The translations under genes were made by a program, and so were the position numbers. Positions 44,810-52,139 of a stretch of DNA of 64,000 bases are shown piece after piece. Source of the DNA: Abditibacteriaceae bacterium (lineage in GTDB: Bacteria; Armatimonadota; Abditibacteriia; Abditibacteriales; Abditibacteriaceae); assembly GCA_019239895.1 (NCBI GenBank), contig JAFAZH010000056.1, positions 107,228 through 171,227 on the forward strand, written 5' to 3'. Position 1 is the stretch's first letter. Each line of letters starts with the position of its first letter. The notes under the pieces are model-generated. The model did no database searches, was not told where the DNA came from, and worked only from the letters and a program-made list of their open reading frames with translations.

Positions 44810-44834
44810 TAAGAATCATTAACCGAACTTGCGA

Positions 44835-44945
44835 CTTTAGGCCAGTGGTTAAAACCACCGGCTGCAAGACCAAGTCCGCGGGGCGGACTGCTCCAGTCGC
44901 CGCAGGGCGACTTCGTTTTGCAGCCCGTGAATTCATTCACGGGGT
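44835..44945. repeat. Composite palindromic repeat after the GH27 gene
   Basis: Hairpins GGCCAGTGGTTAAAACCACCGG, AGTCCGCGGGGCGGACT and AGTCGCCGCAGGGCGACT are followed by CCGTGAATTCATTCACGGGG. The arrangement parallels the element at 25875-26060. It ends shortly before the 40-residue reading frame at 44984. Confidence 0.75.
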
Positions 44946-44983
44946 GGTGGGTAGCAAGTCGAGCTAATTAATAAAGGTCAACT

Positions 44984-45106
44984 ATGGATAGAGGCCCCAG
45001 CAGTCTCGCTCGTGTGGGTTGTATTGTGATTCCGTGTGGTTGTATCGTACCCATCTTGCTGCTGCCACTTTTAGTAGGAGCCGTGTGGATGTTCCACTGG
45101 CATTAA
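44984..45106 (+). CDS. Possible 40-residue membrane microprotein
   Basis: ATG at 44984 with an upstream AAAGGT (9 bases) opens a 40-codon frame to TAA at 45106. The product begins MDRGPSSLARVGCIVIPC and continues as one long hydrophobic segment (IVPILLLPLLVGAVWMF), with Cys residues at 13, 18 and 20. It lies between the repeat at 44835 and a bidirectional terminator at 45145. No homologue is recognised, so it could be chance. Confidence 0.4.
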   Translation: MDRGPSSLARVGCIVIPCGCIVPILLLPLLVGAVWMFHWH

Positions 45107-45144
45107 GTTGGTTGCTAAGGCCGAGGTGAATTGCACCAAAAATA

Positions 45145-45168
45145 AAACCCCGACCGAAGTCGGGGTTT
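45145..45168. terminator. Bidirectional intrinsic terminator
   Basis: A 10-bp stem AAACCCCGAC/GTCGGGGTTT with a CGAA tetraloop lies between convergent genes. It is flanked by A-rich bases on the left and a T-run within the right arm, so it can serve both the plus-strand unit and the minus-strand gene at 45206. Confidence 0.9.
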
Positions 45169-45205
45169 AAAGCTTTATAAAATAAAGGCAAGTGGGTACA
45201 GCTTA

Positions 45206-45556
45206 CTACTTCTGTGCGTTGCCTTGCGCGCCCTGCCTTCTTTGGCCAGGCTTGCGAATTTGAATTTGGGATGCGACGTTCTTACCATCTTTGGTATCGT
45301 AGGTGATGGTCACGCGAGTGCCAGCCTTCAGGTCGCCACTTTTAATACCATCGGCTAAGGCATTGCCGTCAGGGTTCAGGTATTTGGTATCAGCGTTAAC
45401 CGTGATGTCCTGATCTTGCTGCCTGCTGGTTACGGTGATGGTGTTTTGATCGGCATTGACGGTTTTAATGCGAGCGCGCAGTTCGGCAGCCATTGCGGGC
45501 ATGGTTAACATGGCCGCGAGGCCGATGCCCATTAACAGAGTCCAGACTTTCTTCAT
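45206..45556 (-). CDS. Small exported beta-barrel/OB-like protein (DUF5666-like)
   Basis: The 116-residue protein has a signal peptide (MKKVWTLLMGIGLAAMLTMPAMAA) and a perfect GGAGGTGAATT ribosome binding site. The mature part has the strand pattern 'RARIKTVNADQNTITVTSRQ', 'DITVNADTKYLN', 'LKAGTRVTITYDTKDGKNV', which resembles DUF5666-type small beta-barrels, and a basic Gln/Gly-rich tail. Function is unknown; such domains occur in periplasmic proteins. The gene stands alone between a terminator and the divergent esterase gene. Confidence 0.8.
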   Translation of the reverse strand: MKKVWTLLMGIGLAAMLTMPAMAAELRARIKTVNADQNTITVTSRQQDQDITVNADTKYLNPDGNALADGIKSGDLKAGTRVTITYDTKDGKNVASQIQIRKPGQRRQGAQGNAQK

Positions 45557-45687
45557 AGGGAATTCACCTCCTTAGGAATTGGCTTTTGTTGATAGGACAA
45601 AAATGTTACGCGAAAGTTTCAACAGCCCCTTTTCGATAACGACTCTTGATAAATTCTTTACAAATTTTGGAGATGAAGGAGAACTTA

Positions 45688-47721
45688 ATGAAGGTGTATT
45701 GTAAGAAAGAAAAAGCCCTATGGCCTAAAACATCCTGGTGCCGCACGCTTTTGCTCACTGGCTCGCTGGTGGTTTTAGCTCCAGGGGCCAGCCACGCCCA
45801 GGATGCTAATGCCAAGCCGTTTCTGCACAGGCTGTTTACCGATAATATGGTGTTGCAGCGCGATATGCCCGATCCTATCTGGGGCTGGACGACACCAGGC
45901 CAGAAAGTCACGGTTGCCGTACGCGGGAGAAGCGTTTCCACGGTGGCCGGGGCCGATGGTAAATGGATGACCAAAATCGGGCCACTGCCTGTTGGTGGGC
46001 CTTATACAGTAACCGTATCCGGGCCACAGACAGCCACATTAAATAACGTCATGAGCGGCGATGTGTGGATTTGCTCTGGGCAGTCGAACATGGAAATGGG
46101 CATCGCCAATGTTAACAATGCCCAGCAGGAAATAGCCAATGCCAATTACCCGATGATCCGGCTCTACACGGTGCCCAAGTCCATTCAGACTGAGCCGCAA
46201 CCCCTGGTGAATAGCCAATGGCAGGTGTGCGATCCGCAAACGGTGGCCAACGGCGGTTGGGGCGGTTTTTCTGCGGTTAGCTATTTCTTTGGGCGTGGCC
46301 TCTATCAAAAGCTCAAGGTGCCGATTGGCCTGATTCATACGTCGTGGGGCGGCACTGTGGCCGAGGCGTGGACAAGCGCCGAGGCTTTGAATACAATGGC
46401 CGATTTTAAACCGGCTGTAGCCACTTTACAGCAGGCAGCGGCTGCCGCTAAGAATGGGCCAGTGGACTTTAATAAGGCGATGGCTGATTGGTATCAAAAG
46501 AATGATCCCGGTTCGGCTAATGGCCTGGGCTGGGCCGAGGCCGCGTTAACTACGACGGGTTGGAAGACCATGAACTTGCCGCAAGCCTGGGAAGGTGCGG
46601 GGTTGCCGGACTTTGATGGCATTGTGTGGTTTCGTAAAGATTTCGATCTGGACGACACCTGGAATGGCAAAGATGTGGTGCTGCACTTAGGCCCGATTGA
46701 TGACCGTGACACAACCTGGGTCAATGGCACCCCGGTAGGAGCCACGGATAGTGTGCAACCAATGCGTGATTATAAGATTCCCGCTAATGTTTTGCATACA
46801 GGGCATAACGTGATCGCCGTGCGCGTCTTAGATACTGGTGGCGCCGGTGGCTTCTATGGTAAAGCCGGGGATATGCGCTTAGAAGCGACAGGTGCCAATG
46901 CGCCTGCCCCCATTTCCCTGGCGGGTGATTGGGTTTATCAAGTTGGGGTCGCGCTCAACAAAACCGGCCCCCTGCCCCAACACTTGAATGACAACCCCAA
47001 CAATGTCACCGTGCTTTATAATGGCATGATTGCACCCCTGATTCCCTTTGCTATTAAGGGGGCTATCTGGTATCAAGGCGAATCGAACGGCGGACGCGGC
47101 TTGCAATATCGCACCCTCCTGCCTACCATGATTAACGACTGGCGCTCACGCTTTGGCGTCGGGCAGTTCCCTTTCTTTATTGTGCAATTGGCTAACTTCA
47201 CCGATACCAAGCCTGACCCGGAACAGGGTGACGATGGCTGGTCTGGCGTGCGCGAGGCTCAACTGATGACGGCGCAAACACTGCCCAAAGTCGGTGTTGC
47301 CGTGACGACCGACATTGGCGAAGCCAAAGATATTCACCCCAAGAATAAGCAGGAAGTAGGGCGTCGCCTGGCCCTCAATGCCCTGGCTATCGCCTATGGT
47401 CAGAAGCTCGAATATTCTGGCCCCATTTACCGCTCCATGAAAAAAGACGGCAACACCATTCATCTCACCTTCGATCATGTAGATGGTGGACTTGTCGCTC
47501 AGGGTGGTAATAAATTGGAAGGCTTTTCTATCGCGGGTGCTGATAAGAAATTTGTATGGGCTGATGCCCGCATCGAAGGCAATACGGTAGCGGTGTCTTC
47601 GCCCCTGGTGCCAAATCCGGTGGCAGTGCGCTATGCCTGGGCGGAGAATCCGGTTGCTAATCTCTTCAACAAAGAGGGCTTGCCAGCCTCACCCTTCCGC
47701 ACGGATCGAGACGTAAAGTAA
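45688..47721 (+). CDS. Secreted sialate O-acetylesterase-like SGNH esterase
   Basis: The ATG at 45688 has AAGGAG nine bases upstream and starts a signal peptide (LLLTGSLVVLAPGASHA). The 677-residue protein has the SASA family features: N-terminal 'DNMVLQRDMPDPIWG', the catalytic Ser in 'ICSGQSNMEMG' (about 145), an inserted galactose-binding jelly roll (about 305-420, 'IVWFRKDFDLDD'), 'IKGAIWYQGESNG' and the His of the DxxH motif in 'EAKDIHPKNKQEV'. The enzyme removes O-acetyl groups from sugars. In soil and plant-associated bacteria this family mostly deacetylates plant polysaccharides. It fits the surrounding glycan genes. Confidence 0.92.
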   Translation: MKVYCKKEKALWPKTSWCRTLLLTGSLVVLAPGASHAQDANAKPFLHRLFTDNMVLQRDMPDPIWGWTTPGQKVTVAVRGRSVSTVAGADGKWMTKIGPLPVGGPYTVTVSGPQTATLNNVMSGDVWICSGQSNMEMGIANVNNAQQEIANANYPMIRLYTVPKSIQTEPQPLVNSQWQVCDPQTVANGGWGGFSAVSYFFGRGLYQKLKVPIGLIHTSWGGTVAEAWTSAEALNTMADFKPAVATLQQAAAAAKNGPVDFNKAMADWYQKNDPGSANGLGWAEAALTTTGWKTMNLPQAWEGAGLPDFDGIVWFRKDFDLDDTWNGKDVVLHLGPIDDRDTTWVNGTPVGATDSVQPMRDYKIPANVLHTGHNVIAVRVLDTGGAGGFYGKAGDMRLEATGANAPAPISLAGDWVYQVGVALNKTGPLPQHLNDNPNNVTVLYNGMIAPLIPFAIKGAIWYQGESNGGRGLQYRTLLPTMINDWRSRFGVGQFPFFIVQLANFTDTKPDPEQGDDGWSGVREAQLMTAQTLPKVGVAVTTDIGEAKDIHPKNKQEVGRRLALNALAIAYGQKLEYSGPIYRSMKKDGNTIHLTFDHVDGGLVAQGGNKLEGFSIAGADKKFVWADARIEGNTVAVSSPLVPNPVAVRYAWAENPVANLFNKEGLPASPFRTDRDVK

Positions 47722-47740
47722 GGCTTGTTCTGTCTTAAGA

Positions 47741-47865
47741 TTAAACCGCAGAGGCACAGAGAAAAAGAAATAGAACGTAGAGGATAGTAGTAGCTTATAT
47801 TGCAATCTTCTATTCTCCATCCTCGTTTCCTCTGTGCCCTCGGCGTCTATGTGGTTTTTTCTTTT
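47741..47865. repeat. Inverted AACCGCAGAGGCACAGAG repeat
   Basis: The left arm (AACCGCAGAGGCACAGAG at about 47744) and the right arm (CTCTGTGCCCTCGGCG at about 47830, then ATGTGGTTT) are imperfect inverted repeats. They flank an A/G-rich then C/T-rich core (AATAGAACGTAGAGGATAG ... CTATTCTCCATCC). Confidence 0.65.
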
Positions 47866-47977
47866 ACCTATACAGTTGCAATGACTGTCATGAAAATTTG
47901 CGGGCAAACCGTTAAAGTGCGATAATGCTGTCCAATACCCTTATAATTCTCAAGTTGTTTGCAGGAGGTGGTGCGGG

Positions 47978-48739
47978 GTGACTATAACTTCTCATTTTCT
48001 ATTTTCTACCTGCTATCATAAGCGTAGTGACCACAGTCGAGTGAGGCAGGCGGCAGGCTTTACCCTTATTGAGCTTTTAGTCGTCATTGCTATAATCTCT
48101 ATCCTCGCTTCCATTCTATTTCCGGCTTTCTCCCGTGCCCGCGAAAATGCGCGGCGTGCCTCCTGCCAGAGTAATCTCAAGCAACTGGGCATGGCTTTTA
48201 TGCAATATGCGCAGGACAGTGATGAGCGGCTACCGAATGTAGTGGATGGCAGTGCGGCAGAGAATAAGCCGGGTGGCTGGGTGTTTTACAGTACCTTCGG
48301 GGGTGGTTCCACGCCAGCAGCGTTTGATGCCAGCAAGGGCAGTTTGTTCCCCTACACCAAGAATGCACAGATTTATGTATGCCCTACGGATAACATGGAG
48401 CAGCAGGATTCTTATGCCTTGAATTCCTGCGTGGCGCGTGACTTGACAGGTGGCCCTGGCAGCCCCCGTCCGGGCAAACCTTTAGCGATCTTTCAAGATA
48501 CCAGTTCCTGGATGCTCTTAGGTGAGGAAGCTACGGACTCGAATACGGCCATTAGTTCTACGGACGATGGTTATTTAAATATCAGCGTAGCCAATAAATT
48601 TTCAACCCGTCACTTTAATGGTTCAGATATAGTGTTCGTGGATGGGCACGTGAAGTGGTACACGACGGATCAAATTGTCAAAGCCGGTTTCCAGATCGGC
48701 GGGACAGCCCCCGCGCCGCCTGGCATAAGTTGCCCTTAA
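47978..48739 (+). CDS. DUF1559 / H-X9-DG type pseudopilin
   Basis: The GTG at 47978 is chosen because AGGAGG lies nine bases upstream. The 253-residue protein has a short leader ending at the type IV prepilin site (Gly before FTLIELLVVIAIISILASIL), the segment 'FPAFSRARENARRASCQSN' and the C-terminal H-X9-DG motif (RHFNGSDIVFVDGHVKW). Proteins of this kind are cleaved and methylated by prepilin peptidase and are very numerous in Planctomycetota, Armatimonadota and Verrucomicrobiota; their role is poorly known. The LFPAFSRAREN version points to Armatimonadota. It ends 50 bases before a strong terminator shared with the minus-strand cluster. Confidence 0.93.
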   Translation: MTITSHFLFSTCYHKRSDHSRVRQAAGFTLIELLVVIAIISILASILFPAFSRARENARRASCQSNLKQLGMAFMQYAQDSDERLPNVVDGSAAENKPGGWVFYSTFGGGSTPAAFDASKGSLFPYTKNAQIYVCPTDNMEQQDSYALNSCVARDLTGGPGSPRPGKPLAIFQDTSSWMLLGEEATDSNTAISSTDDGYLNISVANKFSTRHFNGSDIVFVDGHVKWYTTDQIVKAGFQIGGTAPAPPGISCP

Positions 48740-48788
48740 AGTTTCTGGCCCGAACCTAACCCCCTGTCGCGCGGATGTTAAAAAGAAA

Positions 48789-48831
48789 GAAGAGCCGCGC
48801 TGCTGCGTGTAGTTCAGCAGCGCGGCTCTTT
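48789..48831. terminator. Bidirectional intrinsic terminator between pseudopilin and HMA genes
   Basis: A 15-bp perfect GC-rich stem (AGAGCCGCGCTGCTG with CAGCAGCGCGGCTCT) lies between the stop at 48739 (plus) and the stop at 48866 (minus). A-rich and T-rich flanks suit both directions. Confidence 0.92.
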
Positions 48832-48865
48832 TACTAATAGGACAAGCTACTAACGGCGCGTCCCA

Positions 48866-49411
48866 TCACTTTGCCGTTCCCTGACTGTTTAGAGCCATGA
48901 CCCTGATAGTCGTAGAGTTATTGTCCGCCTTAGCTCTAGCTTGCCAGAATCCCTCAACGACTACAGGCTTATCCTCTTGCTGTTGTATGGCATTGGTAGT
49001 CTGGCTGTCGTTTTTGTCCACTATTAAGATAAGAGTCATCGGTTGTTTAAGGTTGTCCACCTCTAATATCCAGCCATCATCTTTTTTGTGGAGCGTGCCA
49101 CTCACCGTGAGGCGCACATCTTTGGGGACGGGGGTATAGCCTGCTGCTTTAATAACTTGCAGCATTCTTGGCACGTCTGGCCAGACACCAGGTTTAAATT
49201 CCACATCCATGTGTGATGGTTTAAGAATTAACTTCGCGTTTTGAACACCATCCAGGCGTTCCAGCCCCTTTTTGAGGCTGAATCCTCATGTCGCTCATGT
49301 TGCGCCCTTGACACCCAGCCAGGCTTTCTTGGCATCGGAGTGGGCAGGCAGCATCAGCAACCCAGTTGCTAACAACACGCCTGTCGCTGACAATTTGCGT
49401 ATCAGTTGCAT
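48866..49411 (-). CDS. Exported HMA-domain protein with two in-frame TGA codons: probable double selenoprotein (UxxU)
   Basis: ATG at 49411 has a perfect AAGGAGG seven bases upstream. The frame reads a signal peptide (LLATGLLMLPAHSDA), then 'KAWLGVKGAT', TGA (codon 39, 49295-49297), Ala-Thr, TGA (codon 42, 49286-49288), 'GFSLKKGLERLDGVQNAKL', and stays open to TAA at 48866 (181 residues). The surrounding pattern is a heavy-metal-associated domain (GMTCxxC, helix, LxGV, then 'IKAAGYTP'), and both TGAs fall exactly on the two metal-binding Cys positions. TGA is a normal stop in neighbouring genes, so selenocysteine is the simplest reading. A second, unknown domain follows (about 95-181). A start at internal Met68 would remove half of the HMA fold. 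It ends the minus-strand Cys-rich cluster. Confidence 0.85.
49260..49288 (-). promoter_or_regulatory. Candidate bacterial SECIS hairpin after the second TGA
   Basis: On the minus strand, three bases after TGA codon 42, TTCAGCCTC pairs with GGGGCTGGA (nine pairs, two G-U) around an AAAAA loop (49282-49260). A competing hairpin pairs TGAGG with CCTCA. An outer GGGCG/CGCCT pairing could enclose both TGAs. The position fits a selenocysteine insertion element, but the loop lacks the guanine common in known bacterial elements and the distance is short for codon 42. Confidence 0.4.
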
Positions 49412-49437
49412 AATCTTTCCTCCTTAGTGAAAACAAT

Positions 49438-50355
49438 TTAAAAGAACGTCTCAAAAGCGGTTCTAATTTCGTAGCGATAACCAACATGGTCTTGTGGCCC
49501 CTGGCGTGCTAAGGGCACTAAGAGGCCAATCCGCAATTGTCTCGTGCCCTTGGTGAAAATTGGTGTGATATGGAGGCCGATAATATGGTGCCCATTATGG
49601 GCGTCTTGTCCTGCGTCCAGCGTATCGGCAATGTGCCATTCTCCATGCAGCCCTACAGCTAAGTTCACACCCAGTTGCGCCGCTTCATTTGCCTGTTTCA
49701 GCCAGCGACCATAGGATACATTCACCTCGGCCATATCGCCCATGCGAAAACCGCTGCCAAACTCACGCCGCCACTCGACACTACCCCAGATGGTATCTTT
49801 GAGCGTTTCCCGGTCGGCGGTGTAACCCAGCACCAAGCCAGGCTTACTGGTGCCCGTCTGATCGTGCGGGGCCGCCCGTGTGCCATCTGGATCAAGCCGA
49901 TGGCTCTCGCCCGTAGGCAGCTTAATGCCATAAATCGCCGTTTGCTGAATGGTGAGACCTTCCGCCTGACGAGCGTGCAGACGGCTCTTGGCATTTAGGG
50001 TGATGTCGCCTAATCCTACGAAGGGCACGCTCCGCAACTGGCCATTGACCACCTGTTGGCGCACGTTGTTGTGGTAGGGTGCTTCGAGGATGAGGTTCAT
50101 GGAGGGCTTGGGGGCATACTGCACCATGTAAGTCTGTTCAAACATGCGTGCCCGAACGCCGCCGTTCTGGGTGCTACCCGCATCCATAAAGCCAAAGCGA
50201 ATTTCAGGATGCACCAGACCCGAACCAAAGACTACTGGTGTCTCACCCCATAACGGCTCATGAGCGTAGGCTGTTGAAGGTATGGATAGACTGCTACCCA
50301 AGGCAAAGATTGCCATCGTTAAGACTCGCTGGCCTTGCGAGGTTAGCGCGTGCAT
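49438..50355 (-). CDS. Outer-membrane beta-barrel-like protein in the metal/thiol cluster
   Basis: The ATG at 50355 follows AAGGAG and gives 305 residues. It has a signal peptide (MHALTSQGQRVLTMAIFALG ... AYAHE) and a mature part of alternating amphipathic strands ('RMFEQTYMVQYAPKPSMNLI', 'QQTAIYGIKLPTGES', 'HHIIGLHITPIFTKG') ending in Phe, as is typical of outer-membrane barrels. The 'GIKLPTG' motif resembles transporter-type barrels found beside metal or aromatic compound genes. The ATG lies four bases after the TlpA-like stop and the stop lies 26 bases before the selenoprotein start, so the three form an operon. Substrate unknown. Confidence 0.82.
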   Translation of the reverse strand: MHALTSQGQRVLTMAIFALGSSLSIPSTAYAHEPLWGETPVVFGSGLVHPEIRFGFMDAGSTQNGGVRARMFEQTYMVQYAPKPSMNLILEAPYHNNVRQQVVNGQLRSVPFVGLGDITLNAKSRLHARQAEGLTIQQTAIYGIKLPTGESHRLDPDGTRAAPHDQTGTSKPGLVLGYTADRETLKDTIWGSVEWRREFGSGFRMGDMAEVNVSYGRWLKQANEAAQLGVNLAVGLHGEWHIADTLDAGQDAHNGHHIIGLHITPIFTKGTRQLRIGLLVPLARQGPQDHVGYRYEIRTAFETFF

Positions 50356-50359
50356 CAGC

Positions 50360-50899
50360 TTACTCCTTAGCCTTGACAACGGCTCTTCCGGCTAACACCG
50401 CTTGAATGGCGGCTTCCAGTTGCTTTTCCTCGCCCTGCAAAAAGCCTTCGTGGATGTAGCGCACAATGCCTGCACGGTCAATGAGCACGCCATAAGGATG
50501 AGTTTCCGCCTGGTATTGGCCAGCGACTTTCATCCCTTTATCCATCACCAAGGGATAGGTTAAGCCTTGTTGACGGATAAAAGCGCGCACTGTGGCTGGT
50601 TGAGGATCGCTCTGGGTTGCGCCAATGAGCCGCAAGCCCCTAGCGTAGTATTTCTTGTGGAGTTGTTGGAGATGGGGTGCCTCCACCACACAAGGCGGAC
50701 AGTTAGGCATCCAGAAATCCACAAACACAACCTTGCCTTTGAACTGCGACAACGATACGCGATGTCCATCTACGGTCTTTAAAACAAAGTTGGGGGCTGG
50801 CTTGCCAATGGCGGTCGCCGCCTGTGCTGCGTGCAACAGGTTGAAGACGCCAAGGCTGGCAAGACAAATCAACCACCTAATAGATAAGTGTCTTCTCAT
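50360..50899 (-). CDS. Exported TlpA/ResA-like thioredoxin-fold protein
   Basis: The 179-residue protein has a signal peptide (IRWLICLASLGVFNLLHAAQA) and a thioredoxin fold of the AhpC-TSA/redoxin type: 'PAPNFVLKTVDGHRVSLSQF', 'KVVFVDFWMPNCPPCVVEAP' with the CPPC redox centre, and the cis-Pro region 'THPYGVLIDRAGIVRYI'. It should act as a periplasmic disulfide reductase or oxidase. It is followed at four bases by the barrel protein and then by the HMA selenoprotein; it could keep the latter's CxxC/UxxU-type centre reduced. The ATG has AAGGAG upstream. Confidence 0.92.
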   Translation of the reverse strand: MRRHLSIRWLICLASLGVFNLLHAAQAATAIGKPAPNFVLKTVDGHRVSLSQFKGKVVFVDFWMPNCPPCVVEAPHLQQLHKKYYARGLRLIGATQSDPQPATVRAFIRQQGLTYPLVMDKGMKVAGQYQAETHPYGVLIDRAGIVRYIHEGFLQGEEKQLEAAIQAVLAGRAVVKAKE

Positions 50900-50928
50900 G
50901 GTTATTGCTCCTTAATGGTCGAGAGGAC

Positions 50929-51089
50929 AGGCAGACCCGCTGCTAATGATCTTTGCGAATCTAAAGACCTAATGGTAGAGAACCCTCCCCCAGCCCCTCC
51001 CGTTGGAGGGGAGCCTGGTTCCTCCCCCGCTGGGGGAGGTGAGGTGGGGGTCTTTAGATTCGCAAAGATCATTAGCAGCGGGTCTGCCT
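50929..51089. repeat. Perfect 41-bp inverted repeat around C-rich/G-rich hairpins
   Basis: The arms 50929-50969 (core CCGCTGCTAATGATCTTTGC) and 51049-51089 are perfect inverted copies. Between them lie CCCTCCCCCAGCCCCTCCC, GGAGGGG and CCTCCCCCGCTGGGGGAGG hairpins. The element separates the Cys-rich small gene from the TlpA gene and could attenuate or stabilise the transcript. Confidence 0.9.
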
Positions 51090-51109
51090 TTTAATGGCTC
51101 TCCCTGCAA

Positions 51110-51280
51110 CTACTTCTTGCAGCAAGCCTTGGGCGAGCAGTGGCTACCGCACTTGGTGCAAGAGGTGCAGCAAGTGCCACACTGGTTGTTGGGGCAGCAG
51201 GTGGTCGCTGCCTGGGCCGCTACGCCCACGCCTAAGACGAGGGTGGCCAGCAGGCTCACCATATTGATATATTTACGCAT
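51110..51280 (-). CDS. Exported Cys-rich mini-protein (metallothionein-like)
   Basis: The ATG at 51280 follows CAGGAGA and encodes 56 residues: a signal peptide (NMVSLLATLVLGVGVAAQA) and a mature 32-residue tail with ten Cys (ATTCCPNNQCGTCCTSC and TKCGSHCSPKACCKK). Such Cys density suggests metal or selenium/arsenic binding or extensive disulfides. It is exported, unlike usual bacterial metallothioneins. It is in the same orientation as, and upstream of, the TlpA, barrel and HMA genes, separated by the inverted repeat. Confidence 0.82.
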   Translation of the reverse strand: MRKYINMVSLLATLVLGVGVAAQAATTCCPNNQCGTCCTSCTKCGSHCSPKACCKK

Positions 51281-51562
51281 TTGAATTTTCTCCTGATTAT
51301 AGGTGTGACTTGGGCTGTGGCTCGAAGTGAGCCGACGTGATGCGTCATTTGTCGCGCCGTTTACGAAACAGCAGACAAATAACAGCACCGGATGAATAGT
51401 GGGGTGAATGCGCTGCAAGGGGTGCTAAATAGACTCCTCAGTAGGTGCTAAAGAGCAGTTTTAGTAGTCTGTTGTCGTATCAACACAACCTTGTAAGGCA
51501 GAGTTGCTCATGGCAAGATTCTCTACCCCCACAAGTTGAATTGACATTAAGGCAGCGACTTG

Positions 51563-52018
51563 TTAGGAGACAGGCGGAGCGCGTCCCTGCGCGGCAGGAG
51601 GCGCATGTTGAGGTTTTAAAAGAGGAGGCCGCACCCATCGCTCACCCAGGAAATTGAGTTGGGGTGCTAAGGAAAGTGCTGGTGGCGGCAGAGTACCTAC
51701 AACTGAGGTCGTCTGTGCGGTTTGCGACAGGTAATGCAGGATAGCGCCAGGTGCCACAGCACTATGAGAGAGCGCAGTGTCGTGGCGACTATTGTTATTG
51801 GTATCGCTGGGGGGAACAGGTAACTGCTGACAGCATTTGCTGCCGGGCATAGCGCAATGGCAACAACAGCCAGCATGAGCGCCGACTTTGCGACAGACGC
51901 TATCGGCACTTCCTACAAGACCCGTCATCGGGCAGGCCCAGGCGAGCGATGGCACAGCCGAGGCCATCAGGCCCAGGAGGGCCAGGACTGTGAAAAGGGA
52001 GTTACGCCATTGCTTCAT
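51563..52018 (-). CDS. Exported Cys-rich protein of unknown function
   Basis: From the ATG at 52018 the product has 151 residues (a TTG at 52042 is an alternative). It has a signal peptide (SLFTVLALLGLMASAVPSLAWA) and a Cys/His cluster in the first half of the mature part ('CPMTGL', 'VCRKVGAHAGCCCHCAMPG', 'KCCQQ'), then a Pro-rich tail. The cluster could bind metal ions. It is the first gene of the minus-strand run of exported Cys-rich and thiol proteins. No family recognised; the ribosome binding site is weak. Confidence 0.65.
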   Translation of the reverse strand: MKQWRNSLFTVLALLGLMASAVPSLAWACPMTGLVGSADSVCRKVGAHAGCCCHCAMPGSKCCQQLPVPPSDTNNNSRHDTALSHSAVAPGAILHYLSQTAQTTSVVGTLPPPALSLAPQLNFLGERWVRPPLLKPQHAPPAAQGRAPPVS

Positions 52019-52139
52019 AGCTGTGCTGAGTTCATCCGACAACCTTAGTCTGTCAAACGGTGTTAGGACAAGAGGGTTCCAAGAAAGCTATATCGAGTTA
52101 GTCTCATAAATAGGAAGGTTTCTGTTGCCCTATAGCCAC

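Noticed and set aside
49210..49210. Start of the HMA gene at internal Met68 (49210), which would avoid the TGA codons
   Set aside because: This start has no ribosome binding site and cuts the HMA fold in half. The upstream in-frame sequence has a signal peptide, a perfect Shine-Dalgarno sequence and the expected HMA motif.
49221..49487. Minus-strand reading frame of 88 codons overlapping the selenoprotein start region
   Set aside because: It is out of frame with the signal peptide and HMA coding frame, has no ribosome binding site or recognisable domain, and its composition looks like an alternative-frame shadow.
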